Origin: Aliiglaciecola sp. M165
GTDB lineage: Bacteria; Pseudomonadota; Gammaproteobacteria; Enterobacterales; Alteromonadaceae
Reading direction: 5' to 3'
Length of the DNA: 64,000 nucleotides
Assembly (NCBI RefSeq): GCF_007197995.1
Contig: NZ_VKKH01000004.1
Coordinates: 248,001-312,000, forward strand
The notes beneath the pieces were generated by a model. The model ran no database searches. It was not told the DNA's origin and saw only the letters and a program-made list of their open reading frames with translations. Shown piece after piece: positions 28,530-38,347 of this stretch (the stretch's first letter is position 1; each line of letters opens with the position of its first letter). The position numbers were made by a program, and so were the translations under genes.

Positions 28530-29156
28530 ATGGGAATAAGCGATTGGATAATGGGGTTTGCTGGCGCATCGCCACTGGAATGGGTTGCGACCATCAGCGG
28601 TTTTATCTGTGTTTTCCTGATTATCCGACGCAATATCTGGTGCTTCTTTTTCGGGTTTATCCAGGTAACGCTCTACAGTTGGATATTCTTCGATGTGAAG
28701 CTCTATTCTGATGCCATCTTGCATGTCATTTACATTGGCTTTCAGATTTATGGCTATTGGATATGGTCGCATAATATGGATAACACAGGCCATGTAATCG
28801 TTGATCCCGGTAGTGTCAGATATTACGCGCTGACAATTCTCATCGCGCTAGCCGCTGCATCAGGGTGGGGTTGGTTTATGGACAATCATACCGATGCATC
28901 TTTTGCTTACTTTGACGCCTTTACGACTGCCACCAGCCTGGCTGCACAGTGGCTCATGACTCACAAAAAGCTATTCAACTGGAGCTTTTGGATTGTCGTC
29001 GATATTGTTGCCATCTGGATTTATTGGCAAAAAGGACTATTTCCAACCTCGGCGTTATATTTATGTTTCTTGATCATGGCATGTATTGGGCAATGGCAAT
29101 GGGTCAAAGCCTACAAATCGGCGAAATCAGCTTCACACTCAGTAGTAACGGATTGA
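28530..29156 (+). CDS. pnuC: PnuC-type nicotinamide riboside transporter
   Basis: The 208-residue protein has about seven hydrophobic helices and the PnuC signature: WVATISGFICVFLIIRRNIWCFFFG, then LYSWIFFDVKLYSDAILHVIYIGFQIYGYW, and late WSFWIVVDIVAIWIYWQKGLFPTSALY. PnuC carries nicotinamide riboside by facilitated diffusion through the inner membrane; a kinase such as NadR then traps it. No nadR is next to it. It lies 26 nt after the ACC deaminase-like gene. Confidence 0.9.
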   Translation: MGISDWIMGFAGASPLEWVATISGFICVFLIIRRNIWCFFFGFIQVTLYSWIFFDVKLYSDAILHVIYIGFQIYGYWIWSHNMDNTGHVIVDPGSVRYYALTILIALAAASGWGWFMDNHTDASFAYFDAFTTATSLAAQWLMTHKKLFNWSFWIVVDIVAIWIYWQKGLFPTSALYLCFLIMACIGQWQWVKAYKSAKSASHSVVTD

Positions 29157-29275
29157 AGCAATTAACTGGAATTACCCGGTATAAACGACTATTTTTTAAA
29201 ACCACTCTTGCGTATACAAATATCGGTGATAGCATGCGCGAAATTGAGTTAAATTCAACAAATTAGGATTTTTGT

Positions 29276-30478
29276 ATGTCTCGAGTTTTGATTATCGGAG
29301 CTGGCGGTGTCGCCTCTGTAACCGTGAAAAAGTGCGCTCGATTACCTGAGCATTTTGATGAAATATATTTGGCAAGCCGAACCGTATCAAAGTGTGAAGC
29401 ACTTCAACAAGAAGTGGGCACAGATCGCGTAAAAGGTGTATTTGCTGTAGACGCCGACAATGCGAGTGAAGTCGAAGCCTTGATCAATCAAGTTAAACCC
29501 GACTTATTGGTTAATCTAGCGCTGCCATACCAAGACCTGCCTATTATGGATGCATGCCTAGCCACAGGTACTGACTACTTGGATACCGCGAACTACGAAC
29601 CTAAAGACGTCGCTAAATTTGAGTACTCTTGGCAGTGGGCCTATCAAGAGCGCTTTAAACAAAAAGGCATCATGGCATTGTTGGGAAGCGGCTTTGATCC
29701 AGGTGTGACTAACGTTTACACCGCGTATGCAGCCAAACACTATTTTGATGAAATACACTATCTCGATATTGTTGATTGTAATGGCGGTGATCACGGTCAA
29801 GCTTTTGCAACCAATTTCAATCCAGAAATCAATATCCGCGAAATCACCCAACGTGGTCGTTTCTGGGAAGATGGCCAGTGGAAAGAAACTGACCCTTTGA
29901 GTGTTCGTGAAGATCTCGACTATCAGAACATTGGTGTTAGAGCTTCTTATTTGATGTTCCATGAGGAATTGGAATCTCTGGTTAAACACTTCCCTACATT
30001 AAAACGTGCACGTTTTTGGATGACCTTTGGCGAGGCATATCTGACTCATTTGCGCGTGCTGGAAGGGATCGGAATGACCAGCATTGAACCGATTGACTTT
30101 CAGGGCCAGCAAATTGTTCCTCTGGAGTTTCTTAAAGCTGTATTGCCTAACCCGGGTTCGCTTGCCGATGGTTACACAGGCATGACCTGCATAGGCACCT
30201 ACATCACTGGCGTGAAAGACGGCAAAGAGAAAACTATCTTTATCTACAACAATTGTGATCACGCTGCCTGTTTTGAAGAAGTTGGCGCTCAAGCGGTTTC
30301 CTACACAACTGGCGTTCCAGCAATGATTGGTGCAGCACTCATGCTCAACGGCACCTGGAAACAAGATGGCGTTTGGAATATGGAGCAGTTTGACCCAGAC
30401 CCATTCATGGACATGTTGAACAAGCATGGGTTGCCTTGGCATGTGATCGAATGTGAAAAAAGCCCGTTTAGTCAATAA
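29276..30478 (+). CDS. Carboxynorspermidine synthase (saccharopine dehydrogenase-like)
   Basis: The 400-residue NAD(P)-dependent enzyme opens with the Rossmann motif VLIIGAGGVASVTVKKCARL and continues with LYLASRT-type strands, LVNLALPYQDL, YLDTANYEP, GSGFDPGVTNVYTAYAA and DCNGGDHG. It joins diaminopropane or putrescine with aspartate semialdehyde to make carboxynorspermidine or carboxyspermidine. The nspC decarboxylase directly downstream makes this assignment firm. Which diamine is used cannot be told. The Shine-Dalgarno is weak (AGGA nine bases upstream). Confidence 0.92.
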   Translation: MSRVLIIGAGGVASVTVKKCARLPEHFDEIYLASRTVSKCEALQQEVGTDRVKGVFAVDADNASEVEALINQVKPDLLVNLALPYQDLPIMDACLATGTDYLDTANYEPKDVAKFEYSWQWAYQERFKQKGIMALLGSGFDPGVTNVYTAYAAKHYFDEIHYLDIVDCNGGDHGQAFATNFNPEINIREITQRGRFWEDGQWKETDPLSVREDLDYQNIGVRASYLMFHEELESLVKHFPTLKRARFWMTFGEAYLTHLRVLEGIGMTSIEPIDFQGQQIVPLEFLKAVLPNPGSLADGYTGMTCIGTYITGVKDGKEKTIFIYNNCDHAACFEEVGAQAVSYTTGVPAMIGAALMLNGTWKQDGVWNMEQFDPDPFMDMLNKHGLPWHVIECEKSPFSQ

Positions 30479-30497
30479 ACTATCAACACAAAGTGAC

Positions 30498-30517
30498 GAA
30501 CATCCTTTAGGATGTTC
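30498..30517 (+). terminator. Intercistronic hairpin between the carboxynorspermidine synthase and nspC
   Basis: GAACATCC and GGATGTTC form an 8-bp stem with a TTTA loop, 20 bp after the synthase stop and 45 bp before nspC. Only a broken T/C tract follows, so it may be a weak terminator, attenuator or mRNA-stabilising hairpin that lowers nspC expression. Confidence 0.45.
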
Positions 30518-30561
30518 TTCACCTCTCTTAACAGATACAGTCACATAGGACCTACCGAGCC

Positions 30562-31701
30562 GTGAAAGATCCCTTGTTAAATCCTGCAATCCCCTCCCCT
30601 TGCTTTGTTTGTGAAGAACAAAAACTGGAATCCAACTTGCAATTAATGCAGCGGGTTCAAGGGCAAACGGGTGTGGATATTATTCTTGCGCTCAAGGGTT
30701 TTTCCATGTGGTCAACATTTGATTTGGTTGGTCAATATTTGAAAGGTTGCACGGCCAGCTCGGTCTGGGAGGCCAAGCTGGCTAAATACGAAATGGGCAA
30801 AGAAGTCCACGCCTACTCACCAGCTTACAAATCATCGGATATCGATGAACTATTGCCTTTGGTTGAACACATCTCTTTTAATAGCCTTACCCAATGGCAA
30901 CAGTATAAAGAGCAGGTACTAGCTGCGGGCATTTCCGCAGGGATCCGCATCAACCCTGAACATCGGGAAGCAACAACCGAATTGTATGACCCGAGCGCGC
31001 CAGGATCCCGCTTGGGCGTTCTAAGAAGTACCTTGGAAAATGCAGATTTATCAGGGATTGACGGGTTTCATGTTCACAATCTTTGTGAGTGTGATTCCTA
31101 CGCGACGGAACGCACGCTCAACGCGGTAGAGCAGCGATTTGGCCAATGGTTGCCTCAATTAAAATGGTTGAATTTAGGTGGTGGACACTTGATGACGCGA
31201 GAAGGTTATGATGTTGAACATTTGATTCAAACGCTGAATGCCTTTAAAGCCCGTTATCCCAATTTACATGTAATCATGGAACCCGGCTCGGCGGTTGCCT
31301 GGCAAACAGGTACCTTGGTAAGCGAAGTGGTCGATATTGTTGAGAACGACGGTCAAATTGCTATTTTAGACATTTCGGCCACAGGCCATATGCCTGATGT
31401 GTTGGAAATGCCTTATCGTCCAGAAGTGCGCGGGGCTGATGAAGCTGGCGTGAAAGCACACAGCTATAAACTGGGGGGTAATTCTTGTTTAGCAGGAGAT
31501 GTCATTGACACCTATAGCTTTGACGATCCCTTAGAGGTAGGCGATCGTATTATTTTTGAAGACATGATCCACTACACCATGGTTAAAACCACATTTTTTA
31601 ACGGCGTTGAGCACCCCTCTATAGGAATACTGAGAAAGAACGGCGAGTTTGAACTGATTAGAAAATTTGAATATGAAGATTTTCGCGACCGTCTATCCTA
31701 A
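30562..31701 (+). CDS. nspC: Carboxynorspermidine decarboxylase
   Basis: This 379-residue fold-type III PLP decarboxylase removes CO2 from carboxy(nor)spermidine. It has the PLP lysine Lys45 in ILALKGFSMW, HVHNLCECDSYA, the glycine loop NLGGGHLMTREG, the MEPGSAVAW phosphate motif and the active-site GGNSCLAGDV. The start is GTG at 30562 with AGGA 11 bases upstream. It completes the alternative polyamine pathway begun by the preceding gene. Confidence 0.95.
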   Translation: MKDPLLNPAIPSPCFVCEEQKLESNLQLMQRVQGQTGVDIILALKGFSMWSTFDLVGQYLKGCTASSVWEAKLAKYEMGKEVHAYSPAYKSSDIDELLPLVEHISFNSLTQWQQYKEQVLAAGISAGIRINPEHREATTELYDPSAPGSRLGVLRSTLENADLSGIDGFHVHNLCECDSYATERTLNAVEQRFGQWLPQLKWLNLGGGHLMTREGYDVEHLIQTLNAFKARYPNLHVIMEPGSAVAWQTGTLVSEVVDIVENDGQIAILDISATGHMPDVLEMPYRPEVRGADEAGVKAHSYKLGGNSCLAGDVIDTYSFDDPLEVGDRIIFEDMIHYTMVKTTFFNGVEHPSIGILRKNGEFELIRKFEYEDFRDRLS

Positions 31702-31730
31702 AAAACAAGTTAGACGCAGCACACCTTTAG

Positions 31731-32606
31731 CTAGCTTTTTAACTGGCGCATACCGAATAGCACCAAAAACAAACCCAGTATGTGCAAAACTGAAATTGGC
31801 TCGCCTAAAAGTTGATTGGACAATAGAATAGTAAAAAGCGGCCCTACAGTACCCACAATGCCAGCTTTACTGGCGCCGATCAATTTCACGCCCGCGCCGA
31901 TTAAAAACGATGGGATCAACGTCATAAAAATCGATACGACGAGCACACCATAATAATGGGTCTCGCTGTAATCAAACATTTCGTTTCTACCTTCAACAAA
32001 CGCATGGATCAGCAACGTAATACTCGCAGCTATCATCGCTAAACAGATAAATCGTTGACTACCGAACTTTCGCGAGTATTTTTGATTAGCAACCATAAAC
32101 CACGCAGTAAAAATACTCGCCAGAAACACCAAGAAGCTACCCCATAATAGGTTTTCACCACCAAAAGACATATCCGCGTAGAAAAATACCAGAATTCCCG
32201 CGTAGGAGAGCAGCAGCGCCAACCAGAGTTTCGGCATGGGCTTTTCGCCAAGTAACATCCAACTAAACAAAATGGCGATGGCTGGATAGCAGAATAGAAT
32301 GATCCGCTCCAAACCTGCAGTAATGTATTGCAACCCCAACAAATCCAGATAACTGGCAATGTGATAGCAGGCAATACCCGCTATCGCACAGCCAATCAAT
32401 TCTTTAACGCTGATGGACAGCCACCCTTTTCGATAGGTCAATAGTGCCAAGATGCCCACATAAAACGGCAATACAAATAACATCCGCAACGTTTGCAGAT
32501 CTAAGGGATCAATACTGAGTTGATAAAGGTACTTGACCATGATCGCTTTACTGGAAAACAAAATGGTTCCCATTACGACAAAAACCGCGCCTTTATTTAT
32601 CGTCAA
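31731..32606 (-). CDS. EamA/DMT superfamily transporter
   Basis: The 291-residue protein has ten predicted transmembrane helices arranged as two EamA repeats; the first ends around YAGILVFFYAD and the second around LGLFLVLFGMRQL. The motif YHIASYLDLLGLQYITAGLERIILFCYPAIAILFS is typical of this superfamily of drug/metabolite exporters. The substrate is unknown. It lies 3 nt after apbE on the same strand, so it may be transcribed with rsmI and apbE, and it converges with nspC. Confidence 0.88.
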   Translation of the reverse strand: MTINKGAVFVVMGTILFSSKAIMVKYLYQLSIDPLDLQTLRMLFVLPFYVGILALLTYRKGWLSISVKELIGCAIAGIACYHIASYLDLLGLQYITAGLERIILFCYPAIAILFSWMLLGEKPMPKLWLALLLSYAGILVFFYADMSFGGENLLWGSFLVFLASIFTAWFMVANQKYSRKFGSQRFICLAMIAASITLLIHAFVEGRNEMFDYSETHYYGVLVVSIFMTLIPSFLIGAGVKLIGASKAGIVGTVGPLFTILLSNQLLGEPISVLHILGLFLVLFGMRQLKS

Positions 32607-32609
32607 GGT

Positions 32610-33665
32610 TTACTGATTTCCGTCTGCTTGGAGTGCATTAAACCCTTTGGAAATATGCAGTTTGCGCTGGTTATCGACAATCAACACTTCGTAGCCCGGG
32701 GTGCGATTGAGTAAATCTATCCCCTCTTGTACGCCCATGACAAAGACCGCCGTTGATAATGCGTCATTAAAGGTACTTCGATTGCCAACGATAGTCACGC
32801 TTTGCACTTGGTAGGCAGATTTACCGCTGGTAGGACTTATGATGTGATGATAGCGTGTCTGCCCTTCCTCAAAATAACGTTCGTAATCGCCGGAAGTCGA
32901 CATCGCAATATTTTCAAGTGGCAGAACCACAGCTTGACGATTGGTGTCTCGAGGGTCACGGATCCCTACTTTCCAGGGTCTGCCGCATCGATCACCCAAC
33001 AATCCCGTGTCTCCCCCTGCAGTCACAAGTGCATGCTTAACACCCATGTCAGCAAGGATCTGCAAATTATTGTCAATCGCGTGGCCCTTGGCAATACCAC
33101 CCAAATCAATTTTGACATTAGGGTGAGCAAAGTAAACGGTTTTATTATCAGGATTTAATACGATATGGCGATAATCTATAGCGTCGAGTAAGGCATCAAT
33201 CTCACCTTGCTGGGGACGCTTTTTCGCACGGAAATCATATAAATAACCCACACTTGCGTAAGTAATGTCAAAAGAACCGCCGGTATCTTCAGATAATCCA
33301 ACTGCTAGTGATAACAATTCAAACAGCTCATCAGAGACGGCTACTGGATCTTTCGCTGCTTGTTTGTTTATTAATGACACTTCACTATGCGCAATATAAG
33401 TGCTCATGAGCTGGTTAATACGTTCCATTTCGGTCATGATAGCCGACACAGCGGCTTTACCCGAGACATCGTTAGGTGCCCAAATCTCTGTGTAAATATT
33501 GGTTCCCATGATGCCAGCAGTGCCGGTAAACCAATAACCGTCACCTAGCTCATCACAACTATATGCTTTGGTTTTTTCAAGTTTAAAAGCTGCTGATTGA
33601 CTATGTACGAAGAAACTAAAGCCACTAAGTAGCGCAAAAAAAACGATTAACTTCACGCTATTCAT
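32610..33665 (-). CDS. apbE: FAD:protein FMN transferase
   Basis: ApbE attaches FMN from FAD to Thr residues of periplasm-facing flavoproteins such as Nqr and Rnf subunits. The protein has a signal peptide (LIVFFALLSGFSFFVHS), GIMGTNIYTEIW, the DLGGIAKGHAIDNNL metal/substrate motif, ALVTAGGDTGLLG, STSGDYERYFEEGQTRYHHIISPTSGK and TAVFVMG. The start at 33665 gives a clean signal peptide and overlaps the rsmI stop by 8 nt; a longer frame to 33695 exists. Clear lipobox is not seen. Confidence 0.93.
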   Translation of the reverse strand: MNSVKLIVFFALLSGFSFFVHSQSAAFKLEKTKAYSCDELGDGYWFTGTAGIMGTNIYTEIWAPNDVSGKAAVSAIMTEMERINQLMSTYIAHSEVSLINKQAAKDPVAVSDELFELLSLAVGLSEDTGGSFDITYASVGYLYDFRAKKRPQQGEIDALLDAIDYRHIVLNPDNKTVYFAHPNVKIDLGGIAKGHAIDNNLQILADMGVKHALVTAGGDTGLLGDRCGRPWKVGIRDPRDTNRQAVVLPLENIAMSTSGDYERYFEEGQTRYHHIISPTSGKSAYQVQSVTIVGNRSTFNDALSTAVFVMGVQEGIDLLNRTPGYEVLIVDNQRKLHISKGFNALQADGNQ

Positions 33666-34497
33666 CGATGGACAATCCATATTGATACAATGCATTTTTC
33701 TTTAAATCATAATGGGCAGCGGTTATGGCAGCCGCTTTTTTAAGTGGTAATTCTGCCATCATCAATTTCAGCAATGCGATGGCTTCTGAAGGCAAGTCGT
33801 TTTGCACGTCCTTGTTGCCGCCAACCATAATGACAAACTCCCCACGTTGATGATTGTCATCGGCTTTGAGCCAAACAAGGGTTTCCTCTGCTGTTGCACT
33901 GTGGAATGTTTCAAAGGTTTTACTGATTTCCTTTGCAATAACAACCTGCCTGTGGCCGCCAAGCACCTCAACGATAGCTGTCAAAGTGTCAACTACTCGT
34001 CGTGGAGATTCGTAGAATACGGTGGTTGCGCTGTCGTTGATTAACGTTTCTAAAGCTTGATGTTTAGCAAGGTGTTTAACCGGCAAAAATCCGTAAAACA
34101 CAAATTTGTCAGTGGCTAATCCAGATGCACATAACGCAGCAATGGCAGCACAAGGACCGGCGATTGGCACGACAGTGATGCCCTGCTCGCGACACAGGTT
34201 GACCAAACCATAACCCGGATCGGAAATCAAAGGCGTCCCTGCGTCTGAAATGAGCGCGACATTTAAGCCACTCTCCAAATCTTTAACCAGCAATTGTTTT
34301 TTCTGCGACTCGTTGTGATCGTGCATGGACGTAAGCCGAGTACTGATGTCATAGTGATTAAGTAACTTCTGGCTATGACGAGTATCCTCTGCTGCAATAA
34401 CATCAACGTCTTTGAGTACGTCAATCGCGCGAAAGGTGATATCCTGCAAATTACCAATTGGGGTCGCTACTACATACAATGTGCCTTTTTGTAACAC
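33658..34497 (-). CDS. rsmI: 16S rRNA 2'-O-ribose C1402 methyltransferase
   Basis: This 279-residue SAM-dependent tetrapyrrole-methylase-fold enzyme begins LYVVATPIGNLQDITFRAIDVLK. It continues with AAEDTRHSQKLLNHY, LISDAGTPLISDPGYGLV, the VPIAGPCAAIAALCASGL loop and FYESPRRVVDTL. It modifies the ribosomal P site. It is divergent from lpoA with about 85 bp between them, exactly the rsmI-lpoA arrangement of E. coli. Confidence 0.97.
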   Translation of the reverse strand: MLQKGTLYVVATPIGNLQDITFRAIDVLKDVDVIAAEDTRHSQKLLNHYDISTRLTSMHDHNESQKKQLLVKDLESGLNVALISDAGTPLISDPGYGLVNLCREQGITVVPIAGPCAAIAALCASGLATDKFVFYGFLPVKHLAKHQALETLINDSATTVFYESPRRVVDTLTAIVEVLGGHRQVVIAKEISKTFETFHSATAEETLVWLKADDNHQRGEFVIMVGGNKDVQNDLPSEAIALLKLMMAELPLKKAAAITAAHYDLKKNALYQYGLSIDE

Positions 34498-34582
34498 TTG
34501 ATCACAGCCTTAGATTGTTTTCACGGTTGAGGCATTTTAAACTACCTTCTCATAAATAGGTGGGAAAATTTTGAAAGCAACG

Positions 34583-36550
34583 ATGGTTAAATTGAACAGT
34601 CTGAAATTGACATTCGCATTGGGGTTTATTTCGCTCTGCCTGATAGGTTGTGGTTCAACCTCAAGCCCAAAATCTCAGGCGCAATCCAATCGTGCCCCCC
34701 TTGTGCAAGTTGAAGAACAGCCTATTCTCGAGCAATCGCCAGATTATTACCTGGATGAAGCGCAAAGATTGTATGCACAAAGCCAAGATGAAATGGTACG
34801 TAATCAATGGCTATTGAGAGCTGCAGAAGCCTACAAACAGCAGCAAGGCTGCCAACAAAGTAAAAAAATCCTGCAAATTAGCCTGCCGTTTATCCAGGAT
34901 TCGTCTCTGCGAAATCAAGCACACATTATTTTGGCAGAGTGTCTTTTGCAAACACCTACCTTGGATGAAAATCTGTTTGAGCAATATTTAAGTCAAATTG
35001 ACCCCAACATCAGTCATCAGAATCGTGCAACTCAACTCAAGATCGCATGGCAAATGAGAAAGGGCCGATGGTTGAATGCGGCAAAATCTATGCTATCGAT
35101 TTACGATGGCACACCAATACAAAGCGAACAGATATGGTACGCACTGCAAAGATTACCGACGGAATCATTGCAAACTGCTTCACTACAATCCTCTGGTCTA
35201 GCCCCATGGCTTCAACTGAGTTTAATCATTCGAGAGTACGGTTTTGAACCCGATGCATTAAAACTGGCCATAAGCGAATGGCAAAGTCGATATAATGAGC
35301 ATACTTTGAGTGTGTTTTTACCACAAGAGGTCAGCTTGGCCCTCAATCTAGTGCCATTAAAACAGCAGCGAACGGGCATACTTTTGCCACTGACTGGGCG
35401 ATTGGCAGCACAAGGGCTTGCAATTAAAGAAGGGGTTTTGGCCGCCTATTTTCAGCAGAAAAAGCCTCTTCAGTTTCAGCCGTCAGGGAGTGATAATTTG
35501 GGTGAAATGGAATACCCGCAAGTTGAATTTTTTGATACCAATGTATTAAGCATTGCACAACTTGTTGAAGCGACAAAATCACTTGATATAGTGATAGGCC
35601 CACTAATGAAGGACACCTTGACCGAGTTTGCCGCAAATGCGCCACGTTCATTAAACATTATCGGTTTGAACCGCATTGAACAGACTATTACCGAGGCGAC
35701 ACTGGACGACATCTCGCCACCCCAGGAATTTGTCGATGACACCTTGTCAGACGAAACAGATGTTCCCGGCTTACGTGTGTTTTTTGCATTATCACCTGAA
35801 GACGAAGCGGTACAGTTGGCTCAAAAAGTAGCGTCTACTGGCGCACGTTCTCCCATCGTTATTTCTCAGGAAACTGGTGCAGCAAAACGAATGGCTGATA
35901 CCTTCATAATGACGTGGAAGCAAATAGCGGATAAAGATTCGGGTGAGCCATCATTGGCGACTTACATTGACAACAAAAGCATGAGATCTAGCCTAACCTC
36001 ATTGCTCGACGTTGAGCAAAGTCGGCAGCGTATCCGCCAATTAGAAAGTGTGACTAGCAATCAATTGCACGCTGTACCAAGAAATCGAAGAGATATAGAC
36101 GCAATCATACTTTTTGCCACGCCTGAGCAAACCGAACTTCTAAATCCAATTGTTGAAGCGAGCTTGAGCCCGTTTAACGACAAAACCGTTCCGGTATATG
36201 CGTCGTCACGTAGTTACAGCCAAAACTTTAGCAATAACAGTTTACGTGATTTACGCAATATTACTTTTACTGACATGCCTTGGATGTTACCCGGGCACAA
36301 CTTTATGCTCCTGCAACAAGAGTCAGAGGAAATTTGGCCAGGACGGGATGACACACTCAAACGACTCTTCGCGTTAGGATTTGATGCGTTTTCGCTAGTC
36401 GATGATTTGCCAAGTTTGGTCACTCTTCCTCAGTTAAGCAAAGCCGGTTTGACCGGTAAATTATCTGTTGATCAGCAAGGAAATGTTAATCGCGTTTTGC
36501 CCTTTGGCAAAATAACCGAACAAGACGTGATTTTAATTGCAATGGATTAA
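34583..36550 (+). CDS. lpoA: LpoA, lipoprotein activator of penicillin-binding protein 1A
   Basis: The outer-membrane lipoprotein of about 655 residues has the lipobox LIGC. The N-terminal half is helical and TPR-like (YYLDEAQRLYAQSQDEMVRNQWLLRAAEAY). The C-terminal half is a periplasmic-binding-protein-like LppC domain starting TGILLPLTGRLAAQGLAIKEGVLAAYF. LpoA reaches through the periplasm to stimulate PBP1A. A TTG at 34571 (AGG ten bases upstream) is an alternative start. The neighbours yraN, diaA and dolP confirm the assignment. Confidence 0.95.
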   Translation: MVKLNSLKLTFALGFISLCLIGCGSTSSPKSQAQSNRAPLVQVEEQPILEQSPDYYLDEAQRLYAQSQDEMVRNQWLLRAAEAYKQQQGCQQSKKILQISLPFIQDSSLRNQAHIILAECLLQTPTLDENLFEQYLSQIDPNISHQNRATQLKIAWQMRKGRWLNAAKSMLSIYDGTPIQSEQIWYALQRLPTESLQTASLQSSGLAPWLQLSLIIREYGFEPDALKLAISEWQSRYNEHTLSVFLPQEVSLALNLVPLKQQRTGILLPLTGRLAAQGLAIKEGVLAAYFQQKKPLQFQPSGSDNLGEMEYPQVEFFDTNVLSIAQLVEATKSLDIVIGPLMKDTLTEFAANAPRSLNIIGLNRIEQTITEATLDDISPPQEFVDDTLSDETDVPGLRVFFALSPEDEAVQLAQKVASTGARSPIVISQETGAAKRMADTFIMTWKQIADKDSGEPSLATYIDNKSMRSSLTSLLDVEQSRQRIRQLESVTSNQLHAVPRNRRDIDAIILFATPEQTELLNPIVEASLSPFNDKTVPVYASSRSYSQNFSNNSLRDLRNITFTDMPWMLPGHNFMLLQQESEEIWPGRDDTLKRLFALGFDAFSLVDDLPSLVTLPQLSKAGLTGKLSVDQQGNVNRVLPFGKITEQDVILIAMD

Positions 36551-36557
36551 GGCGGCT

Positions 36558-37537
<980 letters not shown>

Positions 37538-37540
37538 CCC

Positions 37541-38113
37541 ATGACTAAGGCACTGATTAACCTCATTACTATCGCTTGTATCCTTTCGGTATTGCAGGGT
37601 TGCGCTGCCGTGGTAGTTGGCGCTGGGGCGGGGGTTGCCTCAGCAGCCCACGACCGCAGAACCCTTGGTAGTCAAATCGACGATAAAACGGCTACGGCCA
37701 GACTATCTTCTGCGTTTTCTAAAAACAAAGCCTTAGACGCAGCAAATATTGATATTACTGTGTTTAACGGAATTGTTTTGCTGGCAGGCCAAGCGCCGAC
37801 TGAAGAATTAAGAAACGAAATTAGTCGCACTGCACAAAGTGTTAAGAATCTACGAAAAATCCACAATCAAATTCGCATTGGTAAACCAATTCCTGCCAGT
37901 GTCTCAGCAAATGACGTTTGGTTAGCCTCTAAAGTCAAAGGCGCACTACTTACCGATGAAAGAATTGATGGTCTGCATATTGAAGTAGAAGTAGAAGACT
38001 CTGAAGTTTTCTTACTCGGCTTAGTTAAAGCCTCTGAAGCGGATATCGCTGTTGATGTGGCAAGAAATATCAATGGTGTCGCCAAGGTGATCAAAGCGTT
38101 TGAAGAGATTTAG
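37541..38113 (+). CDS. dolP: DolP/YraP, dual BON-domain outer-membrane lipoprotein
   Basis: The 190-residue lipoprotein has lipobox LQGC (about residue 20), then two BON domains: residues about 45-110 (IDDKTATARLSSAFSKNKALDAANIDITVFNGIVLLAGQ) and about 120-190 (VKGALLTDERIDGLHIEVEVEDSEVFLLGLV). DolP helps keep the outer-membrane barrier and BAM function. It is 3 nt after diaA and ends the lpoA-yraN-diaA-dolP block. A repeat cluster follows. Confidence 0.95.
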   Translation: MTKALINLITIACILSVLQGCAAVVVGAGAGVASAAHDRRTLGSQIDDKTATARLSSAFSKNKALDAANIDITVFNGIVLLAGQAPTEELRNEISRTAQSVKNLRKIHNQIRIGKPIPASVSANDVWLASKVKGALLTDERIDGLHIEVEVEDSEVFLLGLVKASEADIAVDVARNINGVAKVIKAFEEI

Positions 38114-38168
38114 TTTTTCAATGTAACGTTAGGCTTGGCAGATCCTGCCACTGAGTACACACCAAAAG

Positions 38169-38340
38169 AACAATATTGCGTCTTCCCCGAATGAACAAGA
38201 TTGCATCTTCCCCGAGTGCTCTTATCGGGGATCTCGTGAAAAACAAGATTGCGTCTTCCCCGAATACTCTTATCGGGGATCTTGTGAAAAACAAGATTGC
38301 GTCTTCCCCGAATGCTCTTATCGGGGATCTCATGAAAAAC
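38169..38340. repeat. Tandem 48-bp palindromic repeat cluster with a 25-bp half-unit
   Basis: Three 48-bp units start at 38194, 38242 and 38290 (AACAAGATTGCGTCTTCCCC...), differing at a few sites. Each contains TCCCCGA and TCGGGGA arms around a roughly 9-base loop. A 25-bp truncated unit precedes them at 38169-38193. The core resembles the cluster after pgi (TCTCCGA ... TCGGAGA), so both belong to one dispersed family. Short open frames through the array on both strands are products of the repetition. Confidence 0.9.
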
Positions 38341-38347
38341 AGCCACA

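Noticed and set aside
33658-33665. Recurrent 8-nt overlaps (gshB/yqgE, aceK/ACC deaminase-like, apbE/rsmI, petA/petB, acpS/rlmD)
   Set aside because: Short overlaps of 4 or 8 nt are common between coupled bacterial genes, so the recurrence is not unusual in itself.
38169-38340. CRISPR-like array
   Set aside because: The 48-bp units are contiguous with no variable spacers, contain a long palindrome, and no cas genes are nearby.
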